From a virus: DNA of 23,015 bases. The translations under genes and the position numbers were made by a program. Below the pieces are notes generated by a model. It worked only from the letters and a program-made list of their open reading frames with translations. It ran no database searches and was not told the origin of the DNA. Where the stretch lies: positions 1 through 23,015 of IMG/VR virus record IMGVR_UViG_3300029319_000442, one strand, 5' to 3'. Numbering within the stretch: position 1 is the first letter of the stretch; every line of letters starts with the position of its first letter. Below are positions 1 through 7,307 of the stretch, in pieces.

Positions 1-11
1 TAATTCATGTT

Positions 12-338
12 ATGATTAATTCAATTTATGGTAACTTAGGTGGTGTTGGTGGGACTAACTATCATCATTTCAGAATAGTTAAACAAGTCAATGATCGAAC
101 TGATAATGTCAATGCAATGGGTGGTAAAATAGACGCAGAAATACAAAGAGCTCAAAGTCAAGGCGAGCACTCTGGTCGTTTTTATCAAGTATTTGATTTT
201 CCAAAAAGCACTATGGAACTCACATATAAATTACAAGCATATGAACAAGGTAGCATGGATTTATTATTTAATGATACTGGGTCATCATCCAGTATGACTG
301 CATATGAAATTAGATCTACAGGAGATGAAAGAGAATGA
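12..338 (+). CDS. Small protein of unknown function (possibly 5'-partial)
   Basis: I do not recognise this 108-residue protein. It is mostly polar, with a glycine-rich N-terminal patch (GNLGGVGG) and an acidic, charged C-terminus; no signal peptide, membrane segment or known motif is visible. The ATG at 12 has no Shine-Dalgarno sequence in the 11 bases before it. The frame also stays open to the left edge of the window, so the protein may start further upstream and be truncated here. Its stop overlaps the next start as ATGA at 335-338, which implies translational coupling with the chaperone-like gene and then the fibre gene. The position suggests a role in tail or fibre biogenesis, but that is inference from neighbours only. 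Confidence 0.7.
   Translation: MINSIYGNLGGVGGTNYHHFRIVKQVNDRTDNVNAMGGKIDAEIQRAQSQGEHSGRFYQVFDFPKSTMELTYKLQAYEQGSMDLLFNDTGSSSSMTAYEIRSTGDERE
320..324 (+). promoter_or_regulatory. Ribosome binding site AGGAG for the chaperone-like gene
   Basis: AGGAG lies 10 bases before the ATG at 335, inside the end of the preceding gene. It fixes the start within the ATGA overlap. Confidence 0.7.
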
Positions 339-748
339 GGTATCATCCAGGCACCATAGTTAGATCACTTGGAATTAGTGATTTTAGAATTGATGGAGTT
401 CCTACAAATGAAGAAGAGTTTCTTTCTATGTTTCATAAGAAATTACCTAATGGAACATATACAAATGATTCATCTCAATTTGGAGTGACTTGGGATCAAA
501 TAAAAACAAAACTTGATGAATTAAATAATGCAGAATCAATTAGACTTTTAAGAGAAGAAAGAGATAGAAGACTTACAGAATGTGATTGGATTATTACTAA
601 GAATAAAGAATTAGGGACAAATATTCCTGCTGCTTGGAAAACATATCGTCAATCACTAAGAGATTTACCAAGCAATTCAAATCCAAAACTTGATGATAAT
701 AATGACTTAGATATGTCATCAGTGGTCTGGCCCACTAAACCATCATAA
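335..748 (+). CDS. Phage tail assembly chaperone-like protein
   Basis: This 137-residue protein has a C-terminal segment (about residues 69-112) that resembles the phage tail-assembly-chaperone domain: a charged helix REERDRRL, then TECDW, a variable spacer, and a closing W-x-x-Y-R-x-x-L-R-D-L-P. Small proteins with this domain are commonly encoded beside phage tail-fibre genes and are thought to help fold or assemble the fibre. The N-terminal half (residues 1-65) is unrecognised. The start is supported by an AGGAG ribosome binding site at 320-324 and by the ATGA overlap with the preceding gene. The large fibre-like gene begins 11 bases downstream, so that fibre is the likely client. The domain is recognised by eye; whether this protein is a chaperone or a minor structural component is not settled. 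Confidence 0.75.
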   Translation: MRYHPGTIVRSLGISDFRIDGVPTNEEEFLSMFHKKLPNGTYTNDSSQFGVTWDQIKTKLDELNNAESIRLLREERDRRLTECDWIITKNKELGTNIPAAWKTYRQSLRDLPSNSNPKLDDNNDLDMSSVVWPTKPS

Positions 749-751
749 ATA
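744..751 (+). promoter_or_regulatory. Candidate T4-type late promoter box CATAAATA
   Basis: CATAAATA matches the T4-like late promoter consensus NATAAATA, read by the phage late sigma factor gp55. It overlaps the stop codon of the chaperone-like gene and ends only 8 bases before the ATG at 760. In T4 transcription starts a few bases past the box, so the mRNA would be nearly leaderless, and indeed no Shine-Dalgarno sequence precedes that ATG. In DNA this AT-rich the 7-mer core is common, so the match could be chance. Confidence 0.4.
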
Positions 752-759
752 ATTAAAAA

Positions 760-3282
760 ATGTTATATAAAGACGCAGAAGGAAAAAACTTTCAAAAAGC
801 ATATAAAAGAATAGGTATCAGAAGAGATAGAAACTTTTCTGATTTATCAAATCCAACTGCAGGTTTAGATAATTTAATAGACACTTTAATTGACGTAACA
901 GGAACTGAGTTTTTATCTACAGATTTAGCAGCGATTAAAAATATTTTTGCAAGAGGTTTAACAAATAATGGTTATCTAAAAATTGCAGGAAGTGCAGTCA
1001 AATTTACAAGTCCAGATGGAATTACTGCGTCTTTTAATCCTCGAATCACATATCAAAATCGTTTAGATAAAATTCAAATATTTTCAGGAGAACCAAGGTT
1101 AAACGGTGGAAATGGATTAACAGCAAAATATTATCAAAATGACCAAATAAATTTTAGTGAACACTCAGAATTTCAGTATAATGTAGATCCAAATACAACT
1201 TCATCTGATGTTTTCACAGGAATTACAACTGAAGGTGCGATTGAAAACGACAATTTTTGGGAGGCTGGTAATTTTAATTATACAGGAAGCGTACACCCAC
1301 AATCATCAAAAGCAAATACTGGTGTACAATGGGAAGGATATTTTATACCTACGATTACAGGAAGAGTTGTTTTTTCTGCTAGTTCTACTGGTTATTTTAC
1401 AGTTGATTTTAATAAAGAAGGATATGAAGAAGATAATGATAAAAGTCAAACAACTGCATCAGTAAATGCTGTTGGTCAAGATAATGTTTATGATGAGCAA
1501 GGTAGAATCGGTCTTAGCACATCAATTTCAGGAATAAGTTCAACCACCACTCAAAATCAACTTTTAATTACAAATTCTTCGGAACTTGGAAAAATGAATA
1601 CCATTGGAATTGGTATGACAGCAGTTCATCCGAATATTGCTGTAAATTCAACAATTGAAGCATATGATAAAGAAACAGGAGCAATTAATTTAGTGCCTCC
1701 AGCTGGAGCGGCTAGTGCAATCACTGCACCAATATCAAATCAAACTATAACATTTAACAGAGTTTTGGGTCAAGATGTAAGGCATGAATTCAATACCTAT
1801 GTATTGACTGCTTATAAAAAATATCGTATTCGATATCGATACTTCCATCATAGAAATTTTGATTCTAAGGATATTATTAGATCAATGAATATGGATTATC
1901 GACAATTTAATCAGCAAACTTTGACTCATTTAAGGTATAATACTTTATACACTTTAGATTATAATTTTTCAGATTCTGTTAAAGGTTCATTTAATACATA
2001 TCTAGACAATTCTGTTCTCTTTGGTGGAACAAATATATTTCAAATTCTACCAACAGATCCTATCGGACTTGGGTCTCGAACTAACGCTGCACAATATTCC
2101 AAACTAAAATCTAGAAAAAAACTTGATATTACATATAAAGTAAAACAAACACTAGGGGATGGAAGTAATTTATCTACAGGAATTGTTAGAAGACAAACAC
2201 CTTGTGGAACTATAAATGGTAGTGCGATTGTCACAACTGACCTCACATTACCGATTGAAATTGGTAATTATGTTTTTGGAACTGGTATTCCTGATAATGC
2301 AAGAGTCATTGATTCACAAATTAATCAATTTGTGATTCTTGATAAACCTGCAACTGCCACTGGAAATCCAACTTTAACATTTATAAATCACCGTGGATTT
2401 GTAAAAAAAGTGGTAGTTAATTCAAATGTCAGTAATAATAAAACAATAATTGCTAATTCTAGCACACCAATTTTAGCATCTGGTGTAGATAGTGGTGGCA
2501 ACGCTCTACCAAATTATACAACAACTCACACAGATGTTCAGAGAGACATGGTGGGTATTGGAACTAATATTAACGCAATCCAAATAACTGGTGTTTCTGG
2601 GCCTAGTGGTAGTGATGGTGGAAGTTTAACTTTAAAAGATAATGTAAGTGCAAATCAAAATGATGTAATTTATATCTATCAGTCACGAGGACTTAAAGAT
2701 AATTCTCTACTTGATTTCTGTGGTAAATTTGATGCTACTCCATCAGTACAATGTTTAATAACAACCTCTCCAGTAACAACTTCAGATACTGTGATTCCAG
2801 TTCAATCTTTGGGTGTAATCACACAAGGTAATATTGGAAATGGTAATTGGAATTTGCAAGGATTTAACTTTTCCTCTGGAACTACAATTCAATCAGTTAA
2901 TCCTAGCACAAATCCACCCACTATAACTGTGCAAAATACGGTAAATAGTGATCCACCGATCTCTAAAGATATCGTAAGTGGTACACAATTCACTGCTACA
3001 TCTAATAGTGATGACCGTCAATTATGCTGCCCTCCGACAGATACCTCTCCACCTTTTACTGCAACTGAAGAGGGTTTAAATACTGATACCGTTGCACCAA
3101 GACCAAATCTACGGTTTGAAAATGGAAATTTGATATTTGATGAACTTTTAATTCAAGTTAATTCAAGTTCTAACAATGCAGAAGATTCAGATACTTATCC
3201 TTCAGCACAAATAAATCGTAAGATTGATATTAGATCAACAACTGCAAACAAAACTTACAAAATATTAGCAGCAACATCATAA
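760..3282 (+). CDS. Putative tail fibre/adhesin with interrupted PA14-like domain
   Basis: This 840-residue protein is a probable virion fibre or adhesin. Residues 1-60 hold an N-terminal segment with the pattern RRDxN...NxTxxLDNL (residues 21-39), shared with the 436-residue protein of the opposite operon. Residues about 118-215 look like the first half of a PA14 carbohydrate-binding domain (GLTAKYY, then FNYTGS, QWEGYF, TGRVVFSAS, GYFTVDF). The closing strands appear only at about 345-362 (YVLTAYKKYRIRYRYF), so about 125 residues are inserted. Two segments, about 280-330 and 497-540, share a 'GxGIP.N..V' type beta repeat (the clearer one is GTGIPDN). Five cysteines sit at 482, 654, 665, 757 and 758. 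No Shine-Dalgarno site precedes the start. PA14 modules in surface proteins usually bind glycans, so host-surface recognition is the likely job; this is inference. Confidence 0.8.
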   Translation: MLYKDAEGKNFQKAYKRIGIRRDRNFSDLSNPTAGLDNLIDTLIDVTGTEFLSTDLAAIKNIFARGLTNNGYLKIAGSAVKFTSPDGITASFNPRITYQNRLDKIQIFSGEPRLNGGNGLTAKYYQNDQINFSEHSEFQYNVDPNTTSSDVFTGITTEGAIENDNFWEAGNFNYTGSVHPQSSKANTGVQWEGYFIPTITGRVVFSASSTGYFTVDFNKEGYEEDNDKSQTTASVNAVGQDNVYDEQGRIGLSTSISGISSTTTQNQLLITNSSELGKMNTIGIGMTAVHPNIAVNSTIEAYDKETGAINLVPPAGAASAITAPISNQTITFNRVLGQDVRHEFNTYVLTAYKKYRIRYRYFHHRNFDSKDIIRSMNMDYRQFNQQTLTHLRYNTLYTLDYNFSDSVKGSFNTYLDNSVLFGGTNIFQILPTDPIGLGSRTNAAQYSKLKSRKKLDITYKVKQTLGDGSNLSTGIVRRQTPCGTINGSAIVTTDLTLPIEIGNYVFGTGIPDNARVIDSQINQFVILDKPATATGNPTLTFINHRGFVKKVVVNSNVSNNKTIIANSSTPILASGVDSGGNALPNYTTTHTDVQRDMVGIGTNINAIQITGVSGPSGSDGGSLTLKDNVSANQNDVIYIYQSRGLKDNSLLDFCGKFDATPSVQCLITTSPVTTSDTVIPVQSLGVITQGNIGNGNWNLQGFNFSSGTTIQSVNPSTNPPTITVQNTVNSDPPISKDIVSGTQFTATSNSDDRQLCCPPTDTSPPFTATEEGLNTDTVAPRPNLRFENGNLIFDELLIQVNSSSNNAEDSDTYPSAQINRKIDIRSTTANKTYKILAATS

Positions 3283-3339
3283 AAAAGGTTTTTGATCAAA
3301 TTTTTGCCGAAATTTTTTTTCCGACTTTTTTGGAATTAA
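3281..3339. repeat. AT-rich intergenic element, copy A (probable transcription end signal)
   Basis: This stretch lies between two convergent genes and is strikingly similar to 22236-22293. Both copies start with AAAAAGGTTTT and end with a core that reads GAAA, eight T, one or two C, GACTTTTTTGGAA, then TAA. Copy A overlaps the stop codon of the 840-residue fibre gene and ends 9 bases past the stop of the leftward operon. Read leftward, both copies end in AAAACC followed by a run of T. Copy A shows no convincing G+C hairpin, only weak AT pairing (AAATTT...AAATTT). A terminator or RNA 3'-end signal is the best guess. Confidence 0.6.
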
Positions 3340-3348
3340 AAATTGATT

Positions 3349-4659
3349 TTAGTTTTCAGTCAAGAGTAAATAATATGATTCTTGGTTTCCATTCTCATCT
3401 TGAATTTTAATTGGTAGTTTATGAGTAAACGAGGACGCATCAACAGTTGTACTTAATTCTGTCACCTGATCGTCGATTCCAGTGATTATCATTGAATTAT
3501 TACCATCTAAAAATGCAAGTTCACCAATAGATACCTCTTCACTTCCAGTTGTTAGTTTACCATTATCATTTCCTGTGCCACTAGATTCAACCCAAGGATT
3601 ATTATCTGCTGAGAACGCACGAGTATCGGAAATATAAATGCCAGGTGCTGGTGCATTAGGAATAGTGCTTCCGTCTTGATTTTTGTTTACTACTTTATTT
3701 CCATTAGTATTATAGTTAGCTGGATCATGTAAATTAATACTACCTTCGAATTTAATTTGATCATCTGTGGTTAGACTCTGATCACTTCGATATTTTTTAA
3801 GAGAAAAATATTCAGCACTCTCAATATTTGATTGAGTGCTATCAATTAGACCATTTATATCATCTGGATAACTAAAATTTTGATTGTCTTGTACCTGTGG
3901 TTCAATAAAGTTAATCACTTGTTGTTGATGAACTGGATCTTGACGTTTGAATTGAAAATTATCTGGGTTTGCACTGAGAAAACCTAAAATTGGAATAGGA
4001 GTTCCACCTAAACTACTTGACAATTTAAACTTACTTACACCATCAGATTCAACAACATAATAATTTGTATTAATTGTAAATGGTGTAATTGTTGGCCCTC
4101 CAATAGCAACAGTAAAAACTGGAGACACATCAAAATTAATAACATCCCCATCAGTATAAACAAATACATTTTGACTTTTTAGGCGAAAAGATACACCACT
4201 AATTGAAATATCACTATCATTAAAATGTAATCCATCTAATGTAAATGTAACTCTAGTTAAATCAGGAGTAGCAGCAATAACACTATGCTGACCATTCAAT
4301 ATAGATGCATTCGAAGTATCAGGTATACCTGAAATCTCAACTAAATCACCAAATTTTAGGAGATAAGAATTAGTTAGAGTAATTGTAACTGATGAACTAT
4401 TAATAGGTGCATCATTAGCGTCTGTGTTTCCTTCAGAACTAATTTTACTAATGGCGAGCAATTTATCTGGAGAAAAATTAAAGAAACCATCAGAATCAAT
4501 TGTATTAAATGCAACATTAGATGTGTTTCTTAAATTATTTTGTAGATAACTTATGTCATCAGCAGTTCCTGCACCAGCAAGGTTATCTAATGCAAGAGTA
4601 TCATTCGTAGTTTCTTGAAGATTTAAATCTCTTCGGTATCCTTGATTTGAAATTGCCAT
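3349..4659 (-). CDS. Virion structural protein, N-terminal docking motif
   Basis: This 436-residue protein is the last gene of the leftward operon. It begins with GYRRDLNLQET...LALDNLAGAG, an N-terminal style I associate with T4-like cyanophage structural proteins and one that matches residues 21-39 of the fibre at 760-3282 without gaps. Residues about 87-150 form a beta module of the type 'VTITLT...L..GD.VEISGI....LNGQHSV....' that also occurs in the 2417- and 1174-residue proteins. The C-terminal third is polar and rich in Asn, Asp and Ser and ends QESYYLLLTEN. There are no membrane segments or catalytic motifs. The start is fixed by AGGAG 7 bases upstream, overlapping the previous stop. 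It is most likely a small fibre or connector on the tail; exact location in the virion is unknown. Confidence 0.75.
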   Translation of the reverse strand: MAISNQGYRRDLNLQETTNDTLALDNLAGAGTADDISYLQNNLRNTSNVAFNTIDSDGFFNFSPDKLLAISKISSEGNTDANDAPINSSSVTITLTNSYLLKFGDLVEISGIPDTSNASILNGQHSVIAATPDLTRVTFTLDGLHFNDSDISISGVSFRLKSQNVFVYTDGDVINFDVSPVFTVAIGGPTITPFTINTNYYVVESDGVSKFKLSSSLGGTPIPILGFLSANPDNFQFKRQDPVHQQQVINFIEPQVQDNQNFSYPDDINGLIDSTQSNIESAEYFSLKKYRSDQSLTTDDQIKFEGSINLHDPANYNTNGNKVVNKNQDGSTIPNAPAPGIYISDTRAFSADNNPWVESSGTGNDNGKLTTGSEEVSIGELAFLDGNNSMIITGIDDQVTELSTTVDASSFTHKLPIKIQDENGNQESYYLLLTEN

Positions 4660-4666
4660 TTTATTT

Positions 4667-4671
4667 CTCCT
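4667..4671 (-). promoter_or_regulatory. Ribosome binding site AGGAG overlapping upstream stop
   Basis: On the leftward strand TAAGGAG joins the stop codon of the leucine-rich-repeat gene to the ribosome binding site of the 436-residue gene, 7 bases before its ATG. This suggests coupled translation. Confidence 0.75.
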
Positions 4672-7307
4672 TATGCAATAATTGGTGGTTCTTCAGGTAT
4701 TCCACCAGTAAGACCTATACTCCAACCATTTGCTTCTAAAATTCTGGCCTTAGCATAACCCACCTCAGATGGGAAAATGGTTGCACCATTATTAGGTGAG
4801 TTTGGATCATTAACTGTTTGATTTTTTAAATTAATTGAAACACCCCCACGTTTAATTGCATTCCAATTGGTGTGTAAATCAATTAATATATTATTTAAAT
4901 CTGTTTGTGACAAATGATTAAATTTCAAGTCAATAAAATTCATCTTATAAAGTTTTGCAAATGCACCAGGTTTGTATGAAGATAATTTATTATTACGCAA
5001 AGTTAAACTTCTTATATTAGAACAACCACTAAAATCTGGAATTTGTCCTGAAATTTGATTATTAGGTGCTTGATATGTAAACATGCTTGGTAAACTTCCT
5101 GGTTCATTAATTCCAGTTAGATTGTTATTTTGTAAATACAGTTCACGCAAACTATTTCTAGTGTCAAATGATGGAATAGATCCTGTCAAGTTATTATATT
5201 GTAAATTAACATATTGAATAATATCATTACCTACAAAATTTGGAATACTTCCAGTAAAACCATTGTTCTCCATCCAAATAGTTTGAAGTTCACCATTATT
5301 AACAAAAAGTTGAGAAATATCTCCAGTAGTTTCACCGTATGAACGGTACCATATATAATTAAGTTTTGGATTAAACAAGAATGCATCTGGATGTATTCTA
5401 TTTTTCCCTTCTGTAAAATTACCACCAAGATTTCCAGAATCAATATATAACTCTTGAAGTTCAACTGCCTCTTTAAATGTCTCTGGATAAATTACATATT
5501 GTTGGGCAGAATCAGAAGTTTGAGGTTTACCACCTTTAATGGATGTATACCTTAAATCAAGTTTTGTTAATGCAGGATTACTAAACCTCAAAGGAAAATT
5601 TATTGATCCTAAATTTGTTGCATACAGATTAAGTGTTGCGAGTGAGGTGCAAGCATTGAAAAGATAATCTCCAGTGCTGCTATTAACCATTTGACCTCCA
5701 GAATTTCTATTATGAGTACTAATAAAACTAGTGAGACTTGATTTGGTTTTTAAATTGGTTGGGATTGCAACTGATGTGCCCGTATAATTAATTGTTGCAA
5801 TTGTATTATTATCTGCACTTGCTAAAGTATGAGGCCCGTCAGACAAATAATAATTACCACTAACATCTAAATTTATGAGATTTTCTAGCATCTTATAACT
5901 GCGTGATCCGTTTGGAATTGTACTACTTGCTGCCTGATTTCTATTGTCAACTGATCTAAAATCATTACTTGCAATTAGAAAAACTTTAAGGGTGTTTGGC
6001 ATATCAGGACAGAATGCAGAGCCTCCGTCTGGAGATCGAGCATCTGGGTGAAAATATGCTCCAGCTCCTCTTGAACAGTTAAAGGTTTCTAAATTTGATA
6101 ATCTTTTTGAAACAATATCTCTTTCAATTGAACCATAAAAAGTTCCCTCAATTCTAAGTTCGGTTACTGTTGTTGGAATCTTTGCAAGAACAGCACTATT
6201 AAATGTTCTTTCACTTTCTATATCACTTAAATAAAATGGATTTCTCATCAATGAAAGTGTATTTAATCCTGGTGCGATAAAAGAAAAATTAGGAAATGTT
6301 TTTAGATTATTGTATGCAAAATCAAGACTTGTGCAATTTATTAATTTTATAAATGGAAGTTCTGAAAGATTTGCCGATTGTATTTTTATGGAAAAAATAT
6401 CATTTGGATTCTTATAAAGTTTTATAAACCTCTCTCTTGATATTGGAGATCGATATGATATTGATGATGTTCCTGTTCCTTGATTAGTATAATTTGTATA
6501 TAAATTTTCGTTTGCAGTCTCAACTATTTTCCAACTTGCTCTTGTAACTGAAGAATTAACAATTGCTGTCGCATTTAAATTTCTAAAAAATCCTTTGAAT
6601 ACTACTGGTATTCCTTTCATTGCATACAGATACACAACTTTTAATTGTCCATCACTATCCGTAATTTGACATTTGATTCTTGAAGTTGGAACTTCAGATG
6701 GAAACTCTTTTACTTCTGGTGTGATACTTGTTTGTAATCTTGGTAGATCTTTTACACCACTAGCATTTGACTGAGTTCCAAATTCTAATTTACCACCTTC
6801 AACAATACCAACTCTTGCACCATAAGAAATTTTTGCTAAACTTTGAATAGAAAGATCTGGATCATTTGCTCTCGGATCTGAGGAACTCCATGCACTTACT
6901 CTTGATGTTGATATGTCTGCAATTTTGTAAGCTGGAGAACTAAAATTACCAAGGGTAATACTTTGAGTAAAATCACGATAGCGATATCGAATTGCAGTAC
7001 CACTTAATGAACCATTAATATCTAAATTACCAAATAATGTTTGATCGGATCCTGCACGATTACGTAAAATATTAACAAAAGTTTCTGATTCCCTACTAAA
7101 ACGATCTAAAGTTCTGTAGATGGGAGTTTCTAAACGAGAAAAACTAATCCAATCAAAACGAGACATACCTGCGTTAGTTGCACCTTTAATTATCTCTAAA
7201 TCAAGAGGATTGATCCCAAGATTTTGTAGGGCAGCATTTTTATTCTGCACATCAGCAAGAAGACTTCGAACATTTAAACCAAATATTTTAGGATTCGTAA
7301 GTGACAT
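4671..7307 (-). CDS. Putative virion protein with leucine-rich repeats
   Basis: This 878-residue protein has two parts. Residues 1-245 form a conserved-looking head (NPKIFGLNVRSLLADVQNKN, ALQNLGINPLD, FDWISFSRLETPIYRTLDRF, DINGSLSGTAIRYRYRDF, YLYAMKGIPVVFKGFFRNLN) of the type I associate with T4-like cyanophage structural proteins. Residues about 305-830 are leucine-rich repeats. Most are irregular, but residues 673-775 show the plant receptor pattern LxxLxLxxNxLTGxIPxF several times (NNGFTGSIPNF, YNNLTGSIPSF, NNNLTG). The C-terminal segment ARILEANGWSI resembles the end of BspA-like surface repeats. No signal peptide is present, as expected for a virion part. The stop of the preceding gene overlaps this start (TAATG), with AGGAG just upstream. 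A host-binding fibre tip is a reasonable inference. Confidence 0.85.
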   Translation of the reverse strand: MSLTNPKIFGLNVRSLLADVQNKNAALQNLGINPLDLEIIKGATNAGMSRFDWISFSRLETPIYRTLDRFSRESETFVNILRNRAGSDQTLFGNLDINGSLSGTAIRYRYRDFTQSITLGNFSSPAYKIADISTSRVSAWSSSDPRANDPDLSIQSLAKISYGARVGIVEGGKLEFGTQSNASGVKDLPRLQTSITPEVKEFPSEVPTSRIKCQITDSDGQLKVVYLYAMKGIPVVFKGFFRNLNATAIVNSSVTRASWKIVETANENLYTNYTNQGTGTSSISYRSPISRERFIKLYKNPNDIFSIKIQSANLSELPFIKLINCTSLDFAYNNLKTFPNFSFIAPGLNTLSLMRNPFYLSDIESERTFNSAVLAKIPTTVTELRIEGTFYGSIERDIVSKRLSNLETFNCSRGAGAYFHPDARSPDGGSAFCPDMPNTLKVFLIASNDFRSVDNRNQAASSTIPNGSRSYKMLENLINLDVSGNYYLSDGPHTLASADNNTIATINYTGTSVAIPTNLKTKSSLTSFISTHNRNSGGQMVNSSTGDYLFNACTSLATLNLYATNLGSINFPLRFSNPALTKLDLRYTSIKGGKPQTSDSAQQYVIYPETFKEAVELQELYIDSGNLGGNFTEGKNRIHPDAFLFNPKLNYIWYRSYGETTGDISQLFVNNGELQTIWMENNGFTGSIPNFVGNDIIQYVNLQYNNLTGSIPSFDTRNSLRELYLQNNNLTGINEPGSLPSMFTYQAPNNQISGQIPDFSGCSNIRSLTLRNNKLSSYKPGAFAKLYKMNFIDLKFNHLSQTDLNNILIDLHTNWNAIKRGGVSINLKNQTVNDPNSPNNGATIFPSEVGYAKARILEANGWSIGLTGGIPEEPPIIA

